DNA from: Desulfosediminicola flagellatus
Lineage (GTDB): Bacteria; Desulfobacterota; Desulfobulbia; Desulfobulbales; Desulfocapsaceae
DNA length: 64,000 bases
Direction: 5' to 3'
NCBI RefSeq assembly: GCF_005116655.2
Contig: NZ_CP050698.1
Span: 5,536,501 to 5,600,500, forward strand
The notes below the pieces were generated by a model, which was not told the DNA's origin, searched no databases, and worked only from the letters and a program-made list of their open reading frames with translations. Shown here in pieces: positions 9,002-17,237 of this stretch. Both the position numbers and the translations under genes were made by a program. Every line of letters begins with the position of its first letter. The first letter of the stretch is position 1.

Positions 9002-10258
9002 ATGCAGAAAGTAACCCTGGTGTACCCGAAGTGGAATAAGATTCCCGAGCAGACTGAATTTCATCTTCCTCCTCACGGCCCGGTCTGTGTGGCGGCTTCT
9101 ATCCCTGAACACTACGAAGTCACGTTTATAGACGAAAACGTTGATGAGATAGATTTCTCAGCCAATACCGATGTTGTGCTGCTCTCCATGATGCTCACCT
9201 GCCAGTTACCTCGCGGCAGAGAGATTGCAGGAAAATTCAGAGAACGTGGCATCCCTGTCGTTGCTGGAGGCATTTCAACCATGCTCCATGCTGAAGAGGT
9301 TGCTGGATTTGTCGACTCAGTCTTTCTGGGTGAGACCGAAAATGGCCGGATTGCAGGAGTTCTGGAAGATATTGAAAAAGGATCTCTTAAGCCAAAGTAC
9401 GACTACTTTCATGATTTTCCTCCTATTGAGAGTGTTGGCCCGGCACGGCGTTCTATTTTAAACAGAGAGCGCTATGTGTATCGCGGTGTACCAATGGTAG
9501 ACCTTGTTCATGCATCCCGCGGCTGCCGTTTCAACTGCTTTCCCTGTGCTACCGCATTTCTTGGTGGAAAACAGTTTCGTCCCCGTCCTGTTGAGCGGGT
9601 CGTTGAAGAAATAAACACTATTGATAACAACCGGCTCTTTCTGGTCGACAATTCCCTGGCTCAGGATAAAGACTGGGTTATGGAGCTTTTTGATGCGCTA
9701 ATTCCGCTAAAAAAGAAATGGATCAGCCACCCTATTCTTGATGACGAAGAGGTTATTGCCAAGGCTGCCAAAGCTGGTTGCTGGTATGTTTACCAAGCGG
9801 TATTTGACACCTCCGATGTCATTCGGGATCGGGTAAAACGGCTTAAAGACCATGGTATTGGTGTAGAGGCAGCAGTTCTGCTGGGCACTGACAATCAGGA
9901 TGCCGATTACATCAAGCGGCTTGTTGATTTCCTGTTGGAAATAGACATCGATATGGCGGAATTTTCTATTCTGACTCCATTTCCTCACACGCAGGTAACC
10001 GATACCTATGAAAAAGAAGGACGCATCCTGCATAAGGACTGGTCACGCTACACAACAGCAGAGGTTGTCTATCAACCAAAGAAAATGAGCCCAGCAACCC
10101 TGCAGGAAATGTATGCATACGCCTGGAAGGAATTTTATAGAGAGGTTCCGCAATCTCTGCGTATGTCCAGATTGTTCACCGACGTGGTACGAAGAGAAAT
10201 GGCAGACGGCACCTATCGGTCCCTGAATCTTTCGGGACGAAGACGATGGAAGGAGTAA
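9002..10258 (+). CDS. B12-binding-type radical SAM protein, rSAM-B12 no. 1
   Basis: 418 residues. Residues ~1-130 look like a cobalamin-binding Rossmann region (LVYPKWN start, DENVDEID, VVLLSMM, VVAGGIS), and residues ~165-330 form the radical SAM barrel with Cys175, Cys179 and Cys182 in CRFNCFPC. B12-dependent radical SAM enzymes methylate unactivated carbons or catalyse ring and C-C bond rearrangements. It starts 3 bases after the KS-like gene stop and overlaps the next radical SAM gene by 13 bases, so the two are made together. Substrate unknown; a carrier-bound acyl chain is the likely candidate from context. Confidence 0.85.
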   Translation: MQKVTLVYPKWNKIPEQTEFHLPPHGPVCVAASIPEHYEVTFIDENVDEIDFSANTDVVLLSMMLTCQLPRGREIAGKFRERGIPVVAGGISTMLHAEEVAGFVDSVFLGETENGRIAGVLEDIEKGSLKPKYDYFHDFPPIESVGPARRSILNRERYVYRGVPMVDLVHASRGCRFNCFPCATAFLGGKQFRPRPVERVVEEINTIDNNRLFLVDNSLAQDKDWVMELFDALIPLKKKWISHPILDDEEVIAKAAKAGCWYVYQAVFDTSDVIRDRVKRLKDHGIGVEAAVLLGTDNQDADYIKRLVDFLLEIDIDMAEFSILTPFPHTQVTDTYEKEGRILHKDWSRYTTAEVVYQPKKMSPATLQEMYAYAWKEFYREVPQSLRMSRLFTDVVRREMADGTYRSLNLSGRRRWKE

Positions 10259-11610
10259 GTCCTTCTACAGACAGTGCTTCCTGCCTTGTTATCTCAGCAA
10301 ACCAAGTAGTTACACCCTACCCCGTATATCCCCTCGGTAGCGCCTATGTTGCCGGGGCCTTACAACGTGGTGGTCACAGGGTGCACCACTTTGACATGCT
10401 GGCGGATGGTGGTTTACCGGCCCTTATTGAATTTCTGGAAGGCAGAACATTTGATCTGGTCGGCGTATCGATTCGTAATCTGGATTCAGTTGACAGTGCT
10501 GATCCTCAAGGTTACCTGAGCGATATTGTTACAACCATTGAATGTGTTCGAACACAGATATCAACAACTATCGTTCTGGGTGGACCTGCTTTTTCAATTA
10601 TGCCGGATCAGCTGATGGATCTCCTTCAGGCCGATTTTGGTATAGTGGGTGAAGGCGAAGAGATCATGCCCTGGCTTGCCTCAGAAATAGCAGCAGGACG
10701 TAAACCTGAACAAAAAATATTTACAGCAAATTCTACAACCGGTGTCTGGTGTTCTTCCCCCCTTACTGCAAGCAGTGCTAAATATTACACTGACCATGGC
10801 GGAATGCTTAACGTCCAGACCAAAAGGGGTTGCCCGCACAGATGCAGTTATTGCTCATACCCGACCATTGAAGGCACCCGATTACGCTACCGCGATCCGC
10901 TCGAAATAGTTGATGAAGTGAAACGTTTACAATCTGATTCAGGGGCCAAATATCTGTTTTTTACAGACAGCGTATTTAATGACTCTGATGGACATTTTCG
11001 TGAGGTCGCTAACGCACTTATACAAAGCAGGAATAGCATGCCATGGTCTGCATATTTTAGACCGGACAATATAACCACCAGCGATCTTAAATTACTGAAA
11101 AAATCAGGTCTTGCTGCAATGGAGTTGGGTACAGATGCCGCCACAGACGAGACCCTTGAAGGCATAAACAAACGGTTTAGATTTGCTGACGTATTAGAAT
11201 CCCATGAAAAAATTATAGAACAACAGATCCCCTGCGCACATTTTATTATGCTTGGTGGTCCAAACGAAAATGAGCATACTGTTGCCCGCGGCTTGAAAAA
11301 CATCGAAAAACTGAGCAATAGTGTGGTGTTTGCATTTATCGGCATCCGGATTCTGCCTGGAACGGGGATTTTTAACAAGGCTGTAGACGATGGGATTATC
11401 GACCCGGATCAGTCACTTCTCGAACCAATATTTTATTATTCGCCACAGATATCCAGAGAAGAGATCGAAAACAGAGTAAGCGAATCGTTTTCAAACCGGA
11501 TAGACCGGATATATCCATGCCATGAGTTTGAAGCACGTATTGCCATGTTGCATAAATTAGGGCAGGTCGGACCGCTATGGGATCTGATACTCCAGAAAAG
11601 ACGACGATGA
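10246..11610 (+). CDS. B12-binding-type radical SAM protein, rSAM-B12 no. 2
   Basis: 454 residues with an N-terminal cobalamin-binding-like region (YPVYPLGSAYVAGALQRGGH near residue 25, IVLGGPAFS near 108, GEGEE near 137) and a radical SAM core with Cys196, Cys200 and Cys203 in CPHRCSYC. The later GTDAATDETLEGINKRF motif is typical of lipid-type B12 radical SAM proteins. The ATG lies inside the end of the previous gene, preceded by few ribosome-site bases, as expected for coupled translation. Likely works on the same pathway as its neighbour; whether it methylates or cyclises cannot be read from sequence. Confidence 0.85.
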   Translation: MEGVSPSTDSASCLVISANQVVTPYPVYPLGSAYVAGALQRGGHRVHHFDMLADGGLPALIEFLEGRTFDLVGVSIRNLDSVDSADPQGYLSDIVTTIECVRTQISTTIVLGGPAFSIMPDQLMDLLQADFGIVGEGEEIMPWLASEIAAGRKPEQKIFTANSTTGVWCSSPLTASSAKYYTDHGGMLNVQTKRGCPHRCSYCSYPTIEGTRLRYRDPLEIVDEVKRLQSDSGAKYLFFTDSVFNDSDGHFREVANALIQSRNSMPWSAYFRPDNITTSDLKLLKKSGLAAMELGTDAATDETLEGINKRFRFADVLESHEKIIEQQIPCAHFIMLGGPNENEHTVARGLKNIEKLSNSVVFAFIGIRILPGTGIFNKAVDDGIIDPDQSLLEPIFYYSPQISREEIENRVSESFSNRIDRIYPCHEFEARIAMLHKLGQVGPLWDLILQKRRR

Positions 11611-12842
11611 AGGGAAATCACACAAACGGCAGAGCGTTAAAAACGCTTGTGCTCATTCCGCTCTATAACCACGCTGACACAGTTGCAGAAGTGGTAAAGA
11701 AAGCTATTTCAGCTGGATATCCGGTTCTGGTTGTTGATGACGGCAGCACAGATAATGGCCTGATCAGTCTCAAAAACCTCGATTGCCAGACTATCATCCT
11801 ACCAGAGAACCGCGGCAAGGGAGCAGCTATACTCGCAGGTGCCAGGTATGCTGCAGAAAATGGTTTTGAAGCTCTTGTTACACTTGATGCTGACGGCCAG
11901 CATAATCCACTTGAGGCAGAAGCACTTATCGCTGAAGCTGAACAGGGAACATGGCCGGCCATCATAATCGGCGCCAGAGAGATGACCCAGGAAACTGTTC
12001 CCGGATCAAGCCACTTTGGTAAGAATTTTTCAAACTTCTGGGTTCGTCTCGAATGCGGCCGCAGCTTGCCTGATACCCAGAGCGGTATGCGTTTATATCC
12101 AGTACAGGAACTTCTTTTACTGGATTTGCAACGTACCCGTTATGATTTTGAAATTGAGCTGCTGGTAAAAGCTGTCTGGGCAGGTGTAGACGCTAGAAGC
12201 GTATCAGTATCTGTGCATTATCCCCCAGCCGATGAGCGTATCAGCCATTTTAATAAACTGATCGACAACTGGCGCCTGACCCTCCTTCACACATCTCTGA
12301 TATGTCGACGCCTTATGCCTCTGCCATACAAACAGGTGATTGCGAAGAAAAATACTACTGAACAGCCGCTGGTTGTAAAAAATCCCTGGCAGACACTGAA
12401 AAATATCTGCAAAGAAAGCTCTTCGCCTTTCTGGCTTGCAGTTGCTGTCTGGTTTGGTGTTTTTCTTGGAGCCCTGCCGCTCATCGCCTGCCATACCATC
12501 GCGATTATTTATGTGGCCTATCGTTTTCAGCTCAACAAAGTTGCCGCAGTTGCTGCCAGCCAGTTCTGCATGCCGCCGCTGGTTCCGGCCCTCTGTATAG
12601 AGGTAGGCTATTATCTCAGGAACGGAGAATTTCTCCTCGATCTTTCCTGGGACAGGTGGCTGCTGGAAATTCCCCAGAGACTTTGGGACTGGCTTCTCGG
12701 TTCACTTATAGTCGGGCCGGTTCTCGGTCTCGCCTTTGCGACACTAGTTTACTGGTTTAGTCGCAGATTCAGCATACGAACCGCTAGGAAGCTGTCCGAC
12801 AATGGCCTTTTGCCCAAACTCTTCGCAATTTTCAAAAAATAA
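11607..12842 (+). CDS. Family 2 glycosyltransferase fused to DUF2062 membrane domain
   Basis: About 411 residues from ATG 11607; an in-frame ATG at 11577 lies inside the upstream gene. N-terminal GT2 domain: IPLYNHADTV, VVDDGSTD, RGKGAAILAGA and the metal-binding LDADGQHNP. From residue ~290 a hydrophobic DUF2062 domain follows (FWLAVAVWFGVFLGALPL and later helices). GT2 enzymes of this kind transfer sugars from nucleotide or polyprenyl donors; similar GT2/acyltransferase fusions occur in aryl-polyene loci. It probably glycosylates a lipid product at the inner membrane. Odd point: the last ~18 codons (from 12784) lie inside a family A repeat, so the native C-terminus has been replaced. Confidence 0.85.
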   Translation: MKGNHTNGRALKTLVLIPLYNHADTVAEVVKKAISAGYPVLVVDDGSTDNGLISLKNLDCQTIILPENRGKGAAILAGARYAAENGFEALVTLDADGQHNPLEAEALIAEAEQGTWPAIIIGAREMTQETVPGSSHFGKNFSNFWVRLECGRSLPDTQSGMRLYPVQELLLLDLQRTRYDFEIELLVKAVWAGVDARSVSVSVHYPPADERISHFNKLIDNWRLTLLHTSLICRRLMPLPYKQVIAKKNTTEQPLVVKNPWQTLKNICKESSSPFWLAVAVWFGVFLGALPLIACHTIAIIYVAYRFQLNKVAAVAASQFCMPPLVPALCIEVGYYLRNGEFLLDLSWDRWLLEIPQRLWDWLLGSLIVGPVLGLAFATLVYWFSRRFSIRTARKLSDNGLLPKLFAIFKK

Positions 12843-12928
12843 TGCTTGCAATATCAAACATATGGCTGTGCTTATTTTTTGAAAATGTCTCGATTTTGAC
12901 CAAAAATCCTATTCTCGGACAACCTCCT
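12784..12928 (-). repeat. Repeat family A, copy 2, overlapping the end of the GT2-DUF2062 gene
   Basis: 145 bases. The left end CTAGGAAGCTGTCCGACAAT and right end ATTCTCGGACAACCTCCT are inverted repeats of each other and match the ends of the copies at 29094, 45779 and 51262. Inner words GCAATATCAAACATATGGC and GTCTCGATTTTGACC are shared with the 29094 copy in the opposite orientation. The first 59 bases are translated as the C-terminus and stop codon of the upstream gene. Confidence 0.85.
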
Positions 12929-12947
12929 CGGCAGTTGGGATAATCAC

Positions 12948-13844
12948 ATGGCAGCCGGAAGCCCAATAAAACATAAGCTTGAGGCCCTTGGTCACTGGTT
13001 CTTTTATATCACCATGCGCTTTTTCGGGCACAGAGGTGGGTACATATTGCTGATACCTGTGATTTTCAGTTATGTGCTCTTCAGCCGGAAAATACACCAA
13101 ACCGTAAGGCCGTATCTTAAAAGAAGGTTTCCTGAAGCCGGTCACTTGAAATACTGGGTGTACACGTTTAAAAATGTCTACTCCTTTGGCAAGGTACTGG
13201 TCGACAGGGGCTGGCTCGGTGTTAATAGAGATGCAGAATTTAATGGGGAACTTATCGGACGCGACTACCTTCTTGAATTGATAGCGAAAAAAAAGGGTGT
13301 TGTTTTACTGACCGCTCATCTAGGGAACTGGCAATCCGCTCTTGCCAACCTCAGATCTCTGCCCGTTAAAGTACACGCCCTGATGCAGTACGATCAACAC
13401 GCTGCAGCGAAACACTTTTTCGACATCAATAAAGATGGCGAAAAACCGTTTGAAATTATTAATGTAAATGGCCCATTTGGTGGTCTTGTCGATGCCGCTG
13501 CCGCATTACAGCGGGGAGAAGTCGTTACTATAATGGGGGACAGATATGTTGCAGGCTCATTCTCCACTGTCGATTTTCTTGGTGATTCCGTACGACTGCC
13601 TGATTCGGCCTATGTGCTTGCGGCAACTGCCGAGGCTCCTGTTGTAGTTTTGCTCTCAGCCAAAACAGGAGCCGATTCGCATCAATTAAACGTCTGGGAC
13701 AGCTTCTATCCCCGTTATGAAGATCGGGATAGACGCGCTGCGATGTTACAGGAGTGCTCACAACGTTTTTCAAAAGCTATTGAAAACTATCTCAAAAAGT
13801 ATCCATTTCAATGGTATAACTTTTACGATTTTTGGAAACAGTAA
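12948..13844 (+). CDS. LpxL/HtrB-family lysophospholipid acyltransferase
   Basis: 298 residues of the lipid A late-acyltransferase fold, with a hydrophobic N-terminus (residues ~15-50) and the catalytic block LLTAHLGNWQSAL. His124 is present, but the acidic partner expected five residues later is Gln129 where LpxL family members have Glu or Asp. Later MGDRYVAGS and the PVVVLL strand fit the family. In aryl-polyene loci homologues attach acyl groups to the lipid anchor. It begins 20 bases after a family A repeat with only a weak ribosome site, and ends 3 bases before another repeat. Confidence 0.8.
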   Translation: MAAGSPIKHKLEALGHWFFYITMRFFGHRGGYILLIPVIFSYVLFSRKIHQTVRPYLKRRFPEAGHLKYWVYTFKNVYSFGKVLVDRGWLGVNRDAEFNGELIGRDYLLELIAKKKGVVLLTAHLGNWQSALANLRSLPVKVHALMQYDQHAAAKHFFDINKDGEKPFEIINVNGPFGGLVDAAAALQRGEVVTIMGDRYVAGSFSTVDFLGDSVRLPDSAYVLAATAEAPVVVLLSAKTGADSHQLNVWDSFYPRYEDRDRRAAMLQECSQRFSKAIENYLKKYPFQWYNFYDFWKQ

Positions 13845-13846
13845 GA

Positions 13847-14012
13847 TTGATGAACTCGTAAAAAGCTCTTTCGAAGTTACAGATGGCTAAGTCAAAAAGT
13901 TCGATAAACGAGGCGTAGTGTTTTTCACAGGATCTCAACAATACATCTAGTATGTTGAGGGCCTTTGAAAAACCTACAACGAAGGAGATCGGTCTTTTTA
14001 CAACGCCATCAA
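13847..14012. repeat. Repeat family C (inverted-repeat element)
   Basis: 166 bases bounded by imperfect inverted repeats: TTGATGAACTCGTAAAAAG at the left and CTTTTTACAACGCCATCAA at the right. It fills most of the gap between the acyltransferase and ACP2 and contains no open frame of note. Elements with TTGATG...GTAAAAAG ends are, from memory, common in deltaproteobacterial genomes; only one copy is visible here. Confidence 0.75.
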
Positions 14013-14038
14013 GATTTATTCTTTATATTAGGTGAAAC

Positions 14039-14293
14039 ATGGAAAAGACAAAGCTGCAGTTAAAAGAAATTCTCATCAATGATCTTAAGCTTCAAGGCAT
14101 TACAGCCCAGGATATAAGCGATACCGAGCCTCTATTTGGAGACGGGCTTGGACTCGACTCTCTTGACGCTGTAGAACTGGTTGTACTTATCCAGAAGCAT
14201 TTTGACGTACAGATCGCGGATATGGAAGAGGGGCAAAAAGCTTTTCAGTCCATTGAATGTCTGGCGAAATATATTCTGGATAAAAAAGCGTAA
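14039..14293 (+). CDS. Acyl carrier protein, ACP2
   Basis: 84 residues with the attachment motif LGLDSLDAVEL; Ser41 should carry phosphopantetheine. Acidic, four-helix length. It follows repeat C and precedes a family B repeat, so it may have its own promoter or be read through. Two ACPs in one locus suggest separate carriers for two chain-building modules, as in aryl-polyene loci (ApeE/ApeF). ACP2 would logically serve the downstream KS2/KS-like/KR group. Confidence 0.9.
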   Translation: MEKTKLQLKEILINDLKLQGITAQDISDTEPLFGDGLGLDSLDAVELVVLIQKHFDVQIADMEEGQKAFQSIECLAKYILDKKA

Positions 14294-14296
14294 TTC

Positions 14297-14484
14297 GTAC
14301 GCTTAACAAAAGCCTGGATTGTTTCAATTTCAAGGCGGATGCTGATTTCAACAACCTGAATACACTACATATCTCGGAGTCTCGTGCCTCGCTTACCGGG
14401 AGTCTCGTGCCTCGCTTACCTGAGGATAAAAACGTGAGACCCACGATAAAATTTGGGAAATTGCCGGTTTTGGGTTGGGGACTA
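14297..14484 (+). repeat. Repeat family B, copy 1, enlarged by a tandem repeat
   Basis: Matches the copies at 57144 and 63373 in order: AACAAAAGCCTGG at the left, CAAGGCGGAT, CTGAATACACTAC, GAGGATAAAA, and AATTGCCGGTTTTGG with a final GGGGACTA at the right. It is about 45 bases longer than the other copies because a 21-base unit GAGTCTCGTGCCTCGCTTACC occurs twice (14377-14397 and 14400-14420). Confidence 0.65.
14377..14420. repeat. Two tandem 21-base units
   Basis: Identical units at 14377-14397 and 14400-14420, spaced by two G residues (period 23). They lie in the middle of the family B element and appear to be an internal expansion. Confidence 0.85.
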
Positions 14485-14612
14485 TCTCGTATTTTTGACA
14501 ATAGTCTGTAAAATGCCGATGTATTTCCATGTGATACCTGTTTGTTAATAACTATCAGTTCGAGTGGTTGATGTTTTTTTATCATTTTATTCAAACCAGT
14601 GTGAGGGAAAAC

Positions 14613-15050
14613 ATGACAAGAAGAATCGTATTGAGCAGTGTTTTAGCAGTATCGCTTTGTGCAACATCAGCTTTTGCGGCCGATGTTAAGAAACACCTTC
14701 CGATCGAGTCAACAAAAAAATACAGTTCTATCCAGAGCGTCTATGAGAGCGATATTGCTGTCTACTGGAAAGGACAGTCACATCCGAAGGTGAAAAAGAA
14801 CCGGGGCACCTACAAGACCAGCAAAAGAACAAACGGCTTCATGAAAGAAAATGAGGCCTCTTGTGCGCATGCTCTGGCATCAGCGCTTATTGTCTTGCAG
14901 CAGCGAGCCCGGAAAGAAGGCGGCAACGCAGTTATTGATATCATTTCCAATGTACATAACATTGAAGAAGCCAGTGCAACTGAATATACCTGCCTGGTTG
15001 GTTCAATGATGGTCAATGTTGCCTTAAAAGGAACAGTTGCCACCTTATAA
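14613..15050 (+). CDS. Small periplasmic protein of aryl-polyene loci (often misnamed excinuclease)
   Basis: 145 residues from ATG 14613, chosen because GTGAGGGAAA provides a ribosome site and a clean signal peptide follows (RRIVLSSVLAVSLCATSAFA, cleavage after AFA). The mature part has two conserved-looking cysteines (SCAHAL and YTCLVG) that could form a disulfide, and the stretch ARKEGGNAVIDIIS followed by a hydrophobic end. From memory, homologous ~150-residue secreted proteins in aryl-polyene and xanthomonadin loci are often labelled excinuclease ABC subunit A by mistake. Function unknown; a periplasmic role in product handling fits the nearby LolA/MMPL module. Confidence 0.7.
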   Translation: MTRRIVLSSVLAVSLCATSAFAADVKKHLPIESTKKYSSIQSVYESDIAVYWKGQSHPKVKKNRGTYKTSKRTNGFMKENEASCAHALASALIVLQQRARKEGGNAVIDIISNVHNIEEASATEYTCLVGSMMVNVALKGTVATL

Positions 15051-15161
15051 TTTTTACTTCCCGCACAGATACCCTGCGAGGAAATTTTATGATCCGGTCA
15101 TGGATGCGTTTATATCTCTATACCTATCCATGACCGATAACAGGCAAAAATATTAACACGC

Positions 15162-16403
15162 ATGTCTACCCCGCCATTATCCCCAATCGCAGTTACCGGC
15201 TGCGGGTGTGTATCAGCTGCAGGTATAAATTGTGCCGCTGCAATGCAGACTATCCGTTCCGGTCTGGCTCAGAATACGCTCCTTTCCGATTCATTTTTCA
15301 CAGCACCTTTTGCAGCCCCCTGCTTTCTGGTAAACGAACAGGCCACTGCTGACAACAGCATACTGGCCGGAATCGAGCCCGAAGTGGTACGCCGTCTAAA
15401 CCGCACTATTCTGCTTGCACTCACAGCTATCGAGGAAGCGCTTTCACAGGCAGGAATACCACTCGATAAACTCAGGGAAAAGCGTGTCGGGATTGCACTG
15501 GGCACAACTGTCGGTTGCACGTTTCACAACGAAGAATACTATATCGACTGGAAAGCCGGCGGTGAACCGGATACTGCTCCGCTCCGCAACTACTTTGCAT
15601 CTAATCTTGCTGAACGGATACAGTCGATTCTCGGAGTACAAGGGCCGCGTGTCGTAATTACCAACGCCTGCGCGTCCGGTACTGACGCTATCGGCTTAGC
15701 CAAAAGCTGGCTGGAATATGGTTTTTGTGATATTGCCATAGCCGGCGGAGCTGATGAAATTTCACGTATCGCCTGTCGTGGCTTCAAAAGCCTGATGCTG
15801 GTCTCAGAAAAGAGTTGTCAGCCATTTGATACAGACCGTCAGGGCTTAAACCTTGGTGAAGGGGCCGGCATTATGGTACTTGAGACAGTAAAACAGGCAA
15901 GTGCCGAACAGCGTAATATTCTCGGTGTAATACGAGGCTATGGTATCGGTGGTGATGCGCATCATCCTACCGCGCCCCATCCTCAAGGCAGAGGATTACA
16001 GCAGGCAGTCAGCCTTGCATTATCTGATGCTGCGGCCGGAATTGGTGACATTGCCATGATCAATGCCCACGGCACCGGGACACCGGCTAATGATAAAGCC
16101 GAGACTACCGCCATCAGTGAGATGGGTTTTGATGCCGGTATACTACCGGTCGTTTCCACCAAAGGCGCTACCGGACATACTTTGGGCGCTGCCGGAGGAA
16201 TTGAAGCGGTTTTTACGCTTCTAGCCCTCAATGAAGGTAAACTCTCTGGTACAGTCGGCTGCGTACATCCAGACCCGACATTTGCATTTCCGGTTCTTAA
16301 GCAGGACCAGACAGCACAATTAAAAGGGCGCACAGGAATCAGTCAATCTCTTGCCTTCGGCGGCAGTAATAGCGCCCTGGTGATAGAGGGGAGTGGAAAA
16401 TGA
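15162..16403 (+). CDS. Beta-ketoacyl-ACP synthase (FabF-like), KS2
   Basis: 413 residues with Cys170 in TNACASGTDAIG, His303 in NAHGTGTPANDKAE and His339 in KGATGHTLGAAGG: a complete elongating ketosynthase. It overlaps the following KS-like gene by four bases, the arrangement of a KS with its chain-length-factor-like partner. Its closest functional analogues by context are the ApeO/ApeR type enzymes. It likely extends the polyene chain carried by ACP2. Confidence 0.9.
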   Translation: MSTPPLSPIAVTGCGCVSAAGINCAAAMQTIRSGLAQNTLLSDSFFTAPFAAPCFLVNEQATADNSILAGIEPEVVRRLNRTILLALTAIEEALSQAGIPLDKLREKRVGIALGTTVGCTFHNEEYYIDWKAGGEPDTAPLRNYFASNLAERIQSILGVQGPRVVITNACASGTDAIGLAKSWLEYGFCDIAIAGGADEISRIACRGFKSLMLVSEKSCQPFDTDRQGLNLGEGAGIMVLETVKQASAEQRNILGVIRGYGIGGDAHHPTAPHPQGRGLQQAVSLALSDAAAGIGDIAMINAHGTGTPANDKAETTAISEMGFDAGILPVVSTKGATGHTLGAAGGIEAVFTLLALNEGKLSGTVGCVHPDPTFAFPVLKQDQTAQLKGRTGISQSLAFGGSNSALVIEGSGK

Positions 16404-17188
16404 GGGTACAGATCACCAAACAGTATACGAATTTTCTCTCTCAACTGGCGACTCCACAGGAGCTCGCCCGAAATCTGCGTCGAGCTGATGATTTTATCAG
16501 GTTGGGAGTGGTTGCCGGCTATGAAACCATCCGACCGATACGGGAAACAAAGGAGATCACGGCTGAACGCTGCGGCTTGATTCTAGGTACATCATTTGGG
16601 CCGATGGAGACAAATTTCGATGTTCTTGATCAGGTGGTTAATGATCAACCGACGTCACCTATACTTTTTTCTCATTCAGTCTTTAATTCCACTGCCGGAT
16701 ATATGGCTACAAGCCTTGATATAAAGGGATGTGGTCTGACTGTAACGGATTTTGCATTCCCGTTCTTTCGAGCACTTGAACACGGGTATCTGACGATTGT
16801 AAGTGGCAGGCTCGACTGTTGTCTTGTCATACAGGTGGAGACATACAGCACGTTGCTCCAGGAGAGCAAAAATAGATTCTCTACAGAAAGTAAAAACAGC
16901 GAGTGGCCGGCTGGAGTTGTCTGCTGGCTGCTTGAAAATACTGATACCACCCAAGACAATAGATACTCTATTAAATCCTTGTCTATTGAATCCAGCACCA
17001 GTATGGATTGCGATTACCTCCCCTTTAAAGAGGAACTAACCGTGAATGCACATACGGCTGTGACTTCGGATCCCCTGGGCAGTTCAGTGCTTCTCACGGC
17101 AGCGATGAACGAACAACCTCAGCGTTCATCGCTTCAATGCAACATTACCGCTCCATACGGGGCAGTGAATATTCACCTGCATACATAA
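16400..17188 (+). CDS. Ketosynthase-like protein lacking the active-site Cys (chain-length-factor-like)
   Basis: 262 residues. The part GLILGTSFGPMETNF...PILFSHSVFNSTAGYMAT matches the N-terminal KS region, but the nucleophile elbow reads VTDFAFPFFRAL instead of ACASG, so the Cys is absent, and the two catalytic His motifs are not found. It is much shorter than a full KS (~410). The 4-base overlap with KS2 suggests an obligate KS2 heterodimer, as with the chain-length factor of type II systems or ApeC. Confidence 0.75.
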   Translation: MRVQITKQYTNFLSQLATPQELARNLRRADDFIRLGVVAGYETIRPIRETKEITAERCGLILGTSFGPMETNFDVLDQVVNDQPTSPILFSHSVFNSTAGYMATSLDIKGCGLTVTDFAFPFFRALEHGYLTIVSGRLDCCLVIQVETYSTLLQESKNRFSTESKNSEWPAGVVCWLLENTDTTQDNRYSIKSLSIESSTSMDCDYLPFKEELTVNAHTAVTSDPLGSSVLLTAAMNEQPQRSSLQCNITAPYGAVNIHLHT

Positions 17189-17237
17189 CAATCACGATAA
17201 AACCCCATCACAATTACCGACTGACTTCAGGTCTTCC

